Source of the DNA: Nocardioides rubriscoriae
GTDB taxonomy: Bacteria > Actinomycetota > Actinomycetes > Propionibacteriales > Nocardioidaceae
Reading direction: 5' to 3'
Assembly: GCF_008087085.1 (NCBI RefSeq)
Contig: NZ_VIYJ01000017.1
Coordinates: 1-54,577, forward strand
Length of the DNA stretch: 54,577 nt
Position 1 is the first letter of the stretch; every line of letters starts with the position of its first letter. The position numbers and the translations under genes are program-made. Below the pieces are notes generated by a model. The model saw only the letters and a list, made by a program, of their open reading frames with translations, was not told where the DNA came from and did no database searches. Below are positions 1 through 9,700 of the stretch, piece by piece.

Positions 1-7
1 CGTCCAT

Positions 8-61
8 GTCGAGGTCTTCCCGATGGCTGTGTAGGAACTTCCATCCTCGGAAGACCTCGAC
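8..61. repeat. 13-bp perfect inverted repeat (stem-loop)
   Basis: GTCGAGGTCTTCC at 8-20 is exactly complementary to GGAAGACCTCGAC at 49-61. A weaker inner pairing (GATGG at 22-26 with CCATC at 41-45) would extend the hairpin to a loop of about 14 bases. There is no T-run, so it is not an obvious intrinsic terminator. It could be an operator, a recombination site or the end of a mobile element; the left context lies outside the window. Confidence 0.6.
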
Positions 62-117
62 CCATCTCCGGTCACCGACGCGCCGCGAACTCCTGACCGG
101 CACCTACACCTTCAACT

Positions 118-285
118 GTGAAGAGCCCAGAACCCAGGGCGATTCAGCTGTTACGACAACTCGCTGTTGCAGAGAACTTTGTTGGGGCCGTCCTGCGGTC
201 TGACGACAGCAAACAGGTCGTCGAACACCTCCTCCGCAGCAGCGACGGGTCTCAAAGGAGCCTTGCCTTCAAGACCGCGGAGTGA
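118..285 (+). CDS. Possible C-terminal gene fragment (55 aa), unknown
   Basis: This frame opens at a GTG just after an in-frame TGA and runs to a TGA at 283-285. The product is Leu/Val-rich and looks like real amphipathic helix (RAIQLLRQLAVAENFVGAVL, then VVEHLLRSSDG), unlike the neighbouring Arg/Pro-rich frames. No Shine-Dalgarno precedes the GTG. I read it as the tail of a decayed gene whose upstream part is broken or outside the window, or as a small orphan ORF. No family is recognised. The other bases between 62 and 394 show no convincing gene. Confidence 0.25.
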   Translation: MKSPEPRAIQLLRQLAVAENFVGAVLRSDDSKQVVEHLLRSSDGSQRSLAFKTAE

Positions 286-394
286 CCGGGCCGCTCCGCC
301 GCAGCTGGCCCGCCTCCCTACCGTCGCGGAACGACCTCATGCTGCGACAGACAAGCCACCGCCGAAACGTCGGCCAAGCAGCCCGCGGACCTGG

Positions 395-1354
395 TCACGC
401 GTCTGGTGAAGGCGTGGCTGCGTTGGCGATCCCATACGGAACGTGCACTCCTGCGTACAGGTTTTCCGCTCCGTCTAAATGAATAGTTTGATCGTCGAAG
501 AAGATGTGCGGCTTTAAAACGCTAAGAACAGCCAACTTTTCGACGCCGCCCAAGAAGAACGCTTCATCGACGGTCACGCCCCAGTCGCGAAGGGAAGTCA
601 CTGCCCGCTCGTGCGCCGGGGCGTCTCGTGCGGTTACGAGCGCAATCCGAAGTCTCGGTTCGTAGGAAGGATCTTGCTTGGTCCTTGCCGTTTCTAGATC
701 CTGAATTAGGTTCAGGTCGGCCAACAGGTTTTTAAGCGGCCCCTCAGGGATCGGAACATCTCGGTTAGCGAGTTCGTGCTCCTTATACGGTCCAAGCCCG
801 CCTGCAGTCTTATAGACCGTCTCAGCAGAGTCGTCACCAAGGACCCCGTCAAAGTCGAACGCCACCCGCAGCTCAGGATCTTGTGGGTCGTCCGCGGCTG
901 CACGAGACAACACCCGCCCAGCCGGATGCCCCGCCTCGATCGCCGCCTGAACATCCTTCGCACTTTCGCTTAGGAACAAGGACATGCCAAGCGCCGGCAT
1001 GTACTGGTGCGTCTGCCGCCCCCGGCTAAAGACCGCTCGTGTGATCGGCAAGTCGTGATGCCGAACTGAATTCATCACCCGCAAGCCGGTTACTGGGTCA
1101 TTCTTCGAAAGGATGATGACCTCGACCGGGGGGTTCTCCGGGCGCAGGTCGTTCAGTCCCAACAACCGCTGGACGAAGGGGAAAGCGGCGCCCTGATGCA
1201 ATGGATCGTCAACGCGGTCCATCTGATATACCCGGTACGCCTCCTCGTTCGTCTCCAAGAAGTAGGCGTCCGAATCAGTCAAGTCGAAGAGCGCGCTGGA
1301 GGCTACGCCAATGACCAGTCGGTTCTTTAAGTCATAAGGAGGCACAGGCCCCAT
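395..1354 (-). CDS. Cytosolic 5'-nucleotidase (NT5C1-like family)
   Basis: The product resembles the cytosolic 5'-nucleotidase I family, which dephosphorylates nucleoside monophosphates in the cytoplasm. Conserved blocks run from about residue 8 of the chosen start: LVIGVASSALFDL, then a VEVIILSKNDPVTGLRV block, a HAD-like core AFDFDGVLGDD, ALVTARDAPAHERA, and the closing WGVTVDEAFFLGG / FFDDQ blocks. That is the normal order, and about 319 residues fits the family. The frame stays open 83 codons further upstream (to 1603), but that stretch is low-complexity and unlike the family, so I chose the ATG at 1354; its ribosome site is weak and the start is uncertain. It is divergent from the two-part protein beginning at 1736, about 380 bases away. 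The lower, non-chromosomal-looking G+C suggests transfer, and the pairing suggests a shared nucleotide-related role. Confidence 0.8.
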   Translation of the reverse strand: MGPVPPYDLKNRLVIGVASSALFDLTDSDAYFLETNEEAYRVYQMDRVDDPLHQGAAFPFVQRLLGLNDLRPENPPVEVIILSKNDPVTGLRVMNSVRHHDLPITRAVFSRGRQTHQYMPALGMSLFLSESAKDVQAAIEAGHPAGRVLSRAAADDPQDPELRVAFDFDGVLGDDSAETVYKTAGGLGPYKEHELANRDVPIPEGPLKNLLADLNLIQDLETARTKQDPSYEPRLRIALVTARDAPAHERAVTSLRDWGVTVDEAFFLGGVEKLAVLSVLKPHIFFDDQTIHLDGAENLYAGVHVPYGIANAATPSPDA

Positions 1355-1735
1355 TGGATCATCTGTGCCAGCCGCATCCGAACTGACCCATCGCCCCGAC
1401 GCCACCCGAGGCAACAGCATCAAGCACGGCCCACCGAGGAGGTTCGACCGTTCGTCGGCCTCGGGGCGCGCCGCCCGGAAGGACGTCGGACGCGCGGCAG
1501 CCACCTCACCACTAGCCACACCCACGCGAGGGAGCCGTGTCCCGCTCGGCTGCCCGGCCAAGCCCTCGACCACTCCGCTCAAGACCCCGGCTGACTCGGT
1601 CACCTGCCGACGCCAACCGGACGCCCACCCACTGGACCCCTAACCTGCCGATCCTTTTGGCGGGGGGACTCGACCGATCATTGCGCGATCCCCCGAGCAG
1701 CATGGCAAACTGGACCAGATGGGAGGAGCGGCATC

Positions 1736-3610
1736 GTGACTGAGTCACGCACTGAGAGGTCAGAGTTGGCGACGGAGGTAGTCCTCGCGTGGACTGACCC
1801 GTCCGTCGCAAATCCACTCCTCGAGTGCCTCGAGTCCCTCCACCCCGGCGCCAACCTCGTCTACCTCAGTCGACCTCGCATCGACCACAGGACCGATCGG
1901 GCCGCTGATGGCGGGGACATCGAGCTCCCGACCGCGCTGACTGACGCCTTCCCGCACAGTGCTTTAGTCGGACCCGCGCTCTCCGACACCCGCCAACATG
2001 GCGCGTCGCTGCGTCCTTGGCTCGAAGTGCTCGCACGTCGCGCAGACGCCGTGATGTTCGCGGACGGATGGGCGACAGACCCCGAATGTGTGCTCGAGTA
2101 CGCCTCAGCGTTGCTCTCAACGACCCCCACATTCACCACGACCGGAAGCGTCCTCACCGAAACCGCAGCCGCGGACCTCCTCAGTCAGACCCACGCGACA
2201 CGCCTCCAGTCCAACGCGATAACCCCCCTCGCAGAGGCCGAGACCTGGACCAAGACCTTCGCCCAGCATCGGCCCAAAGACCGGCAGCTAGCCGCAACCG
2301 CCCGAACCTCCAATACCGCCTATTTCGCGAGTTTCGCAGCGCACACAGGCTGGCTTCGCTACTCGAATCTCCCTGGCACCCGCGATCGACGTCGCCAACC
2401 GTTCAGCGACCTCATCAACGACTTGCTCAACCTTAGCGCCAACTCGTCCGTAAACGTGCGGACCTTCCGACTCGACTCACCCCAAGGCAACCCATTCCAC
2501 TACGGTCTTACCGACCCCAACGATATCGAACAATTAGTCAAGCAAGTCATCGAGGACGGCTACTTCGCAATTGTGAACGAAACTGTCGACCAACACGACG
2601 GCGGTGTCTCGGGGGTAAGCCTTAACAGCGTAGTGGAGTTCGCGCCCGACGCGACGCCGCGAAGCGTCGAACGAACAGGCGCCTGCCGGACCTCCATCGA
2701 CATGGCCAACAAGATCCTAAAGATCGTCTACGGGGCGGCCACGACGGTGCCCGCCGCCCCCGGGCAACGCGTGGAATTCAGTTGCCATCCTCACCGGGTA
2801 GGACCCATGCGCTCGTCAACACTTACCTGGGAAGCCGGACCCGACCAATCAGCCCTCCCAGCCCACCCACCGCGCTGGCCAAACGACTTCAGCCGTCACA
2901 TCGGCGACAAGACATTCGGTCTCATCATCGCCCACCTCTGCGGTGCAGCAGTCCCTCACACCAAAGTCATCAACCGCAGGGTCGCGCCATTCGAGTTCGG
3001 CACACCGACCGGCACAAACGAATGGTGGATCCGTACCGCACCCACTGAAGCACAGCCCGGACTCTTCACCACCGACCGCGGTTGGCGTGACCCGTTCGAA
3101 CTGCTTGCAAAGGAAGACCCAGGTCGTCTCATCGCGTCGGTGCTGTCGCAAGAAAGCGTCGACGCCGTCTGGTCCGGCGCATCCGCACCAAACACCGGCC
3201 TCACCGGTTCCCTACTCGAGGGCGTGCCAGGCTTTGGCGATGACTTCATGCTCGGACGACAAAGCGCACAACCAATTCCCGCCGACATCACCAAAGCCGT
3301 AACCGACGAAATCGAACGCCTCGAGGACGCCCTTGGCCGCGTCCGCGTCGAGTGGGTCTGGGACGGACAACGGGTGTGGATAGTTCAACTCCATCACGCG
3401 GGCGCACCGGGACAAAACTCCCTATCGCACGGTGAAGCAACCATCTGGTTGCCGTACGACCCAGCCGACGGACTCGACGACCTAAGGCGACTCGTTGCCC
3501 GAGCCGGCCGCGAAGGCGCGGGTGTACTTGTAACCCGGCCAGTCGGTGTGACCTCCCACGTGGGGGACATCCTTCGGAAGGCCAACGTGCCAGGCCGGTT
3601 CGACGAGTAA
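1736..3610 (+). CDS. Two-part protein: deoxyribosyltransferase-like N-terminus, PEP-synthase-like C-terminus
   Basis: GTG start at 1736 with a strong GGGAGGAG seven bases upstream; 624 aa. Residues about 15-130 look like the nucleoside 2-deoxyribosyltransferase/DUF4406 superfamily: a VYLSRPRID opening, then DAVMFADGWATDPECVLEYA, the typical 'DAV..L.GW..S.GC..E' helix with a candidate catalytic Glu. The C-terminal third resembles the nucleotide-binding part of PEP synthase / pyruvate phosphate dikinase: KTFGLIIAHLCGAAVPHTKV (like the 'KA.NL..L...G.PVP.GF' opening) and, near the end, RVEWVWDGQRVWIVQ (like the closing 'D.EWA.D...L.ILQ'). The middle is unassigned. No phosphohistidine or PEP-binding domain follows, so it is not an intact PEP synthase. 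It may be a nucleotide-acting or ATP-grasp-like enzyme working with the divergent 5'-nucleotidase. The gene is real; both domain calls are remote, by eye. Confidence 0.7.
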   Translation: MTESRTERSELATEVVLAWTDPSVANPLLECLESLHPGANLVYLSRPRIDHRTDRAADGGDIELPTALTDAFPHSALVGPALSDTRQHGASLRPWLEVLARRADAVMFADGWATDPECVLEYASALLSTTPTFTTTGSVLTETAAADLLSQTHATRLQSNAITPLAEAETWTKTFAQHRPKDRQLAATARTSNTAYFASFAAHTGWLRYSNLPGTRDRRRQPFSDLINDLLNLSANSSVNVRTFRLDSPQGNPFHYGLTDPNDIEQLVKQVIEDGYFAIVNETVDQHDGGVSGVSLNSVVEFAPDATPRSVERTGACRTSIDMANKILKIVYGAATTVPAAPGQRVEFSCHPHRVGPMRSSTLTWEAGPDQSALPAHPPRWPNDFSRHIGDKTFGLIIAHLCGAAVPHTKVINRRVAPFEFGTPTGTNEWWIRTAPTEAQPGLFTTDRGWRDPFELLAKEDPGRLIASVLSQESVDAVWSGASAPNTGLTGSLLEGVPGFGDDFMLGRQSAQPIPADITKAVTDEIERLEDALGRVRVEWVWDGQRVWIVQLHHAGAPGQNSLSHGEATIWLPYDPADGLDDLRRLVARAGREGAGVLVTRPVGVTSHVGDILRKANVPGRFDE

Positions 3611-4668
3611 TTCAGTTCTACACGCCCACCCGAAGAGTTCAGCGATACCGTCGCGATTCTGCGGCGTGCGCCGGGTCCCCCCGCTCAGTTGGGTCCGCAC
3701 GGCTCGAAGAAGCGGTGCTCGATCCGGCTGTACAACCACAATTCGCAGAAATGGTGGGAGTAGCGTCCTTTGTGACCTCGCCCTGGTCGTGGTGTCACAC
3801 CAGGGACTTCCAAGGCGGCCAGGTGCCAGCGGCACGGCTGCCCGGGTCGAGTCGTCTGTCAGGTCGTGTGCCAGCAGGGCCACCGACTTGCCGCGGACCG
3901 GCCGACCCGACCCCTGAGTGGACCAACATGTCGCACGAATCTTGGAACGCTTAGGCTCGGGATACGGACATCGCGAGTCCCTTCGAGGTTCTCGGCTTGG
4001 CCAAAGAAGCGGAAGGGGGCCTTCACCCCTTTGCAGGCTCAGGTCGTGTCGTCGCACGATCTCGCTCAACGAGCCTGAGCATCACCAGATGGCTCGTGCA
4101 GATGGCCCGCGCCGGGTCCGCTTACCCCCGGATGCCGCCCCGACCTGAGCGCACCGGTCCAACGCGTACGGGGCCTATGAGCGGTGCCGCCACCTTACGA
4201 CCGCCCGCTATCGACACTTCAGACCAAGTGGCGCCACCCGGACGTTCCGGTCAAGCCGCGCCACACCACCTCGCTCGGGTGATTGACGCCCACAACGAGC
4301 AAGCACAACGGAGCTCGTTCACAAACCAGCTCAAGCCAACGTCGCCGAGACCCGCGACAGGGCCGACCAGGGACGGGTTCTGATCGTCGATCCTCGGCAG
4401 CGTCGGTCACAGTCCGCCGAGCTATCAGTCGAGGTGGACCGACAACTGTTGGGTCAGGACTAGGTGTGCTTCTAGCTACGCCCTGAGCGCGCTTTGCAGT
4501 TCCTTGACGTTATGTTGAAGGACGTTGCCTGCGCCGACTCCCGGCTGGGCGCACGACTCCTCAGGACCGAAACGCAGATCCTGGAGGAGTCGGAGTTTGC
4601 GCTCACGGGCGAACACCACTCAATGAGTCGTGCTCGTCCTCCCGAACTGCTGATGTGGCTCATGAGAT
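3611..4668. other. No convincing gene
   Basis: Short overlapping frames on both strands are Arg/Pro/Ser-rich with no family resemblance, no good ribosome sites and many interrupted stretches. The region looks like decayed accessory DNA between the two-part gene and the IS3/AlbA_2 remnants. One short inverted repeat is visible near 4040-4080 (GGCTCAGG ... CCTGAGC). Confidence 0.5.
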
Positions 4669-4802
4669 TCACGTTGCTGCGCGTCCTTGGTCCGCGTCGC
4701 TAGGAACCGTTTGGCCCGTAACCGAGCCCCATATTGGTGAGCGCTCGGGCTGCTGCGCGGGACTGCGGGAGGCCGACTTGACCCCGAACCTTTCGCGGTG
4801 CT

Positions 4803-4890
4803 CGCCGCAGCCTGCAGTCGAGCGTTGTTGCGGCGGAAGACGCTGACGCCGTCCGCAGGATCTCGGTGGCTCGTCGCAGGCGGATGGCCA
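4803..4890 (-). pseudogene. IS3-family OrfA C-terminal remnant
   Basis: Read on the minus strand from about 4890 the frame gives AIRLRRATEILRTASASS, then ATTLDCRLR. This is a degraded version of the end of IS3-family OrfA, whose usual form is 'ELRRANEILRTASAFFAAAELDR'. Only about 30 codons survive and no OrfB follows. The remnant abuts the point where the neighbouring AlbA_2-like gene stops making sense, so the insertion probably truncated that gene. A second OrfA remnant in opposite orientation lies at 14,882. Confidence 0.6.
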
Positions 4891-4894
4891 CCCG

Positions 4895-5451
4895 TCCTCT
4901 AGAGCGAACTGGAGTGCCTTATCCGTCATCCGCACGAATTCGCGGATGTCCCTGGAGACGGCGAGGTTGTGCAGTTCGGGCGGCGGCTGACGACGGTACG
5001 GCCACCGATTCGGCTTGCCTCGCGGCCGCACGTAGGTCTGCGCGCCCTGGAGTACCCCTTGTGCATCCTTCCTGCAGATGTATACGTAGTGCTCGAACTC
5101 GTTCACGTCGAAGACCGCGACCCGGAGGCGGTTGGACAAGGTGAACCGGCGTAGCGCAGGGATTGCGGGCGGGTCGCTGTGGCCGTTCTGGGCGCAAGCG
5201 ACCAGGTCGAAGTCGGACCACTTGGCGAACTCGTCGTCGCTGAGACCTGGCTACATGGCCGCTATTTGGTCGTCGTCGATTCTGACCACTAGGAGGCAGC
5301 CGTCGCGCAGGTTGCCCATCGCCATCACCGACCTGGCGACCTTGGCCACGAAGAACGTGTTGCACAGCACCAGCCAGGCGCCCGTCAGCTCCAGGCGGCG
5401 CAACTCAGCTCCACCCGCCAGCAGCGCCTCGAGCTCCTCAACAGTGACCAC
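4895..5451 (-). pseudogene. AlbA_2-type protein, broken by a stop codon and an IS3 remnant
   Basis: A coherent coding frame starts near GTG 5451 (VVTVEELEALLAGG) and continues through FVAKVARSVMAMGNLRDG, a 'VRIDDDQ' strand, then an in-frame TAG at 5253-5251. After the stop the same frame continues with PGLSDDEFAKWSDFDLVACA, RLRVAVFDVNEFEHYVYICR and a YVRPRGKPNR block, ending in REFVRMTDKAL. The order resembles AlbA_2 (Schlafen-like, formerly AAA_4) DNA-binding domain proteins: an N-terminal 'E.K' region, the 'GG.L.IG..D' strand, then a C-terminal block. The frame does not change across the TAG, so a single nonsense mutation, probably CAG to TAG, explains it. The 3' end is lost at the IS3 remnant. 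The frame stays open upstream to 5571, so the true start is unsure. Confidence 0.55.
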
Positions 5452-5672
5452 GTCTCCACCCTGGGACCGCTGGGGCCCTCTCGGCCCGACATCATCGACG
5501 AGAGGTCCGACCACCTGCCCCGGCTCCCGGATGGCACGGAGGGCATCTGGAGGTCTTCTGGTGCGGATCAAGGGGGCAGGCCGGGACGTCTCGACGAAGA
5601 TTCGATGTTACCTATCCGTGCAGAAGACCCCCGTTAGGCGGACCTGTCGGGGGTCGGTGTGTAACTGAAGCT

Positions 5673-6164
5673 ATGACGTCCCCGGGCCCCGAACAGGAAC
5701 CACCCGGACACGAGGAAACTACTGATACCGCCCCTGAGGGCCCGCCCACTGGGTCGGCTGCTAAGGGTCGTGGGTTCGTTCACGGCGACGACCGGCTCAA
5801 GGAACTGCTCGCTCGACCTGGGATGGCGCAGGCGGTGGCTGCGCTACAGACGGAACCCTTGGTGAACCCGGCAGATGTCCTCACCGACAACCTTCGCGCC
5901 CAGGCTCAAGCACTGTTCGACGCGGTCGGTGCCACTGACGTGGCGATCTTCGGGTCCGTCGCCGAAGGCACCTCGCAACCGGGCAGCGACCTTGACCTCG
6001 TTGCGAAGTTCCCACCCGCGTTCAACCTCTTCAACCTCATCGACCTGACCGAGGCCCTAGAAGCGCTCTTCGGCCACAACGTCGACATCGTTTCCGACGA
6101 CCCCCGCGCCGGTGCCGGCATTGACGAAATTCGCGCCACCTCCGTCCCACTGTTCAGCCGCTGA
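5673..6164 (+). CDS. MNT-type nucleotidyltransferase (MntA/MNT antitoxin-like), orphan
   Basis: The 163-aa product has the minimal nucleotidyltransferase signature GSVAEGTSQPGSDLDL at about residues 91-106 (GS-x10-D-x-D), and a third acidic site follows in VDIVSDDP. Proteins of this fold paired with HEPN RNases act as antitoxins by AMPylating the toxin. The first 35 residues are a low-complexity, Pro/Glu/Thr-rich tail. No HEPN gene is visible on either side: upstream is decayed DNA and downstream to 6746 no frame resembles HEPN. It may be the survivor of a broken MNT-HEPN pair or act alone. The ATG at 5673 is preceded by only a weak purine stretch. Confidence 0.75.
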   Translation: MTSPGPEQEPPGHEETTDTAPEGPPTGSAAKGRGFVHGDDRLKELLARPGMAQAVAALQTEPLVNPADVLTDNLRAQAQALFDAVGATDVAIFGSVAEGTSQPGSDLDLVAKFPPAFNLFNLIDLTEALEALFGHNVDIVSDDPRAGAGIDEIRATSVPLFSR

Positions 6165-6746
6165 GCCTGACCGATGCGGAGATCCGCCATCGACCTGCCC
6201 GAACGAGACGCCTACACCCGTACCCCAGCTGCTTAGCGACTCGCTGGATCGTGCCGGCATCGGTTCTCAACTTGGCCGCGGTCAACCCGAACTATGAAGC
6301 TCTATGAAGCCATGGTCCGATTATGAAGCGGCCTGCGGTTCGTTGGGCGTCGCTAGGACCTTCCTACCTGCGCGAGGGCGCCTGTGCATCGCCCTGCGTA
6401 GAAGCGTGGGCCCGGGGCACTGGCGTCATTGGGCTCGTCCAGCAGAGACCTGTCGAACGGAGTCCGCCGCGATACATCGGGGCACCCCGGCCCTGAGCTT
6501 CTTACCGACGTTGCTGAAGCGTCCCTGTTCAGCGCAGATGGAACGACGACGTCGTTTGTTCACGGAATTGGGCATCGCCATCGGCTCCTGATCGGGCAAA
6601 GGAGGTGTCGCGTCTGAGGGGCCCATCAGGGTCAGATGCGTAGTTAATTTGGGTCATCTTTCGGTTGGCATGTGGCATTCCACCTGTGGGTCGTGTTTGT
6701 CTCCCTGCGGGGTCGGCCAGATCGGGCGACGGGGAGTGGTGACGTC
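6165..6746. other. No gene seen; leader region of the RHS gene
   Basis: No frame here resembles a protein family. The octamer TATGAAGC occurs three times (6293, 6303 and 6322), spaced 10 and 19 bases apart. A strong Shine-Dalgarno-like AAAGGAGGTG at about 6598-6607 is followed only by a 12-codon frame. The stretch otherwise looks like decayed sequence plus the upstream region of the RHS gene. Confidence 0.45.
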
Positions 6747-9700
6747 GTGCGTTTGTCTCGGTTTGTGTCCTCGATGTGTGCCGCGGTGGTGGCTTCGGGT
6801 GTGCTGGCGGTGGGTGTTCCCGCTGTGAGCGAGGCTGAGGTCGACCCCGGTGTGGGTCCGGTGGTGGTGGTCGATTCGCAGGATGTTCCGGTGGTGCCGG
6901 CGCACCCCATTGCAGGGTCGGGGGCTGTCGGTGATGTGGCGGACCGGGTTGATCCGCTCCCGAGTGTTGCGTCCGATCCCGTTGAGGGATCGGCTTCGAC
7001 TGACCTGAGTGCCACGTGGGCTGACGTGCCGGGTCTGCCGGTGGAAGTCCGCGCAGTCGACCCCGCAGACCCCGCAGACCCCGCTGACCCCGTAGACCCC
7101 GTGCCCGGGTCGTCTGATTCCCCGGCGCAGCAGCCGGCGCCGGCCGAATCGGGGTCGTTGGTGGAGGTGTCCCTGACGCAGCCTGAGGACGGTGCGCTGG
7201 GCGTGGCGTTGCTGCAGGTGCTGCAGGGTGACGCGGCTTCGGATTCTGCTGAGGTTGTGCCGCCCAGCACTGACCCCTCAGCGACTCCGTCTCCGTCTAG
7301 CGCTCCGTCTCCCGCTGCGGGTCCTGGCTCAGATGCTGACTCGGGTCCCGGAGGTGGTGTGGATGCGGTGGGTGTGGGTGTCCGGTTCGCGTACACCGAT
7401 TTTCTGGAGTCCTTTGGCGGTGACTGGGCACAACGGTTGATCGTGGTCGCTCACCCGGCGTGTTTCGCGGTGACTCCTGAGGCTGTTGGGTGTGCAGAGT
7501 CGGTGAAGGTCGATGCGGTCAACAACACGGCCGCAGACACGTTGACGTTCACGACGACCGCGGTGCCGTGGCAAGACAATGCCTCGGAGTCGCTGACACC
7601 GGACTTGGGTGGGTTGTCGTTCGGTGCGGGTAGTTCAGTGCCGGCTTCGGTGCCTACCGGGGTGAGCGCGGCGGCGACGCCGCCGCCGGTGGGAACGGTG
7701 TATTCGGTCTCGGCGGGTGCGGGGACGTATGCGGCGTCGCCGTTGTCGCCGGCTTCGGAGTGGCAGGCCGGAAACGGTGCTGGTGACTTCACCTACCGGG
7801 TGCCGGTGTCGGCTCCGACTCCGTCGGTGGGTCAGGCCCCTGAGGTGGGGTTGGACTATTCCTCGGCCAGTGTCGACGGGATGACGATGGCCGAGAACGG
7901 TCAGGCGTCGGCGGTCGGGATCGGTTGGTCCGACGTCAGCTCGGGCTATGTGACCCGGTCTTACACCCCGTGTGTCGATGATGGACGCAACATCGGCGAC
8001 CTGTGTTGGAAGACCGATGGCCAGGGTCTGGTCAATGAGTACACCCTGGTCCTCAACGGGGTGGCTTCACCGTTGGTGCAGGTCGGTGGCGCCCAGCAGG
8101 GCACGGCGGTTCCGTCGTTGAGGTACCGGTTGCGCGATGACCCGGGTTGGCGTGTCGAGCTGAGCGTGAGCGCGTCACCGTCGGCGGCCGAGGCGGACAA
8201 CGCGGACAACAACAACGAGGCGTTCAAGGTCAGCACCCCCGACGGCACCGTGTACTGGTTCGGTTTCGGGCGGGCCGGGGCCACGAGCACCGACTCGGTG
8301 TGGACGGCCCCGGTGTACGGCAACAACATCGGTGAGCCGTGCTACAACGCCACGGCCTCTGAGGCGTGGTGCCAGCAGGCGTGGCGGTGGAACCTGGACC
8401 GGGTCCAGGACGCCTCCGGTAACCAGACCCGGTACTTCTACGACGCCGAGCAGAACTACTACAACCGGTACGGCTCGACGCTGAACCGCACCTCGTATGA
8501 CCGTGGTGGTGCGTTGGTGCGCATCGAGTACGGGTTCGACTCCACCGGCCAGGCCCACCAGTTCGTCGGGTTCACCCAGGTCGGTCGCTGCACCAGCGAG
8601 ATGGGTCCGACCCCGACCGGCGGTTGCGGCACCCCCGGCAACGACGCGAGCAAGCTGTTGTGGCCCGACGTGCCGACCGACCTGATCTGCAGCGGCAACG
8701 CGGCCGAGGTGTGCGGGGTGTACTCCCCGTCGTTCTTCACCACCCGCATGTACAAGCAGATCGTCACCTCCACCAACCTGCAGACCAACGCTGGTGCGGT
8801 GGTCTCCACCGTCGACCGGTGGACCCTGGAGCACACCCTGCCCGATCCCGACGGTTCCGGCCCGGACACCGCGGACCTGTGGCTGAGCAAGGTCACCCAC
8901 ACCGGGGTCGACGGGGCCGTGATCCTGTCGGACCCACCGATCACCTTCGACGGCACCGCCCGACCCAGCCGCGTCAACGTCACCGAGGCCGGTGGCCGGG
9001 AGTACAACAAGCTGCGCCTGGCCTCTATCCGCAACGAGACCGGCGGGCGGATCGACGTCGGCTACGGCCACGCCTCGAGTGCCACCACCTGTAGCCCGTC
9101 GTACGTCACGGGCAGAAGCCGTGACAGCTCGACGCGGGAATGCTGGGCTGAGCTGTGGACCCCACCAGCCGGCGGACCCCAACGCTGGGAGTGGTTCCAC
9201 AAGTACGTCGTCATCGTGGTCGCGGTCGCTGACGACAGCCTGGGGTACCGGTTCAACACCCCCACGACCACTGCGACGGTGCTGGGCTCGCTGCGTTACT
9301 ACGACTACGAGTACACCGGGGCCCCGGCCTGGCGTTACGTCGACAACCGCAACGCCTACAGCAACACCGCCGACGACACCAAGGACAAGACGACCTGGTC
9401 GGACTGGCGCGGATACGAGAAGGTCTCGATCCACACCCGCAACATCAACGCCACCAACAACGGCCCCGCCACCGGCGACACCGCGTTGCGGACGGTGAGC
9501 GTGTACCGCGGCATGACCGGCACCCGCAAGACCATCGCCGGAGCCCTCTACACCGCTGATGAGACCCGGCTGAACCTGCAGCAGTTCCAGGGTCAGACCC
9601 AACCCTCGGACAACAAGTTCTTCGGCGGCGTCACCGCCGAGGAGTCCACGCTGACCGGTACCGGTGCGCTGATCGAACGGACCTTCCACGACTGGGCGGC

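Noticed and set aside
3482..4069. 195-codon leftward frame after the two-part gene
   Set aside because: Starts in decayed DNA, overlaps the end of the 624-aa gene and shows no family pattern.
6304..6591. 95-codon frame downstream of the nucleotidyltransferase, tested as a HEPN partner
   Set aside because: No helical HEPN pattern or RxxxxH motif; reads as non-coding.
6672..6746. Earlier GTG start for the RHS protein
   Set aside because: It would place 25 residues before the signal peptide and has no ribosome site, whereas GTG 6747 has GGGGAG at proper distance.
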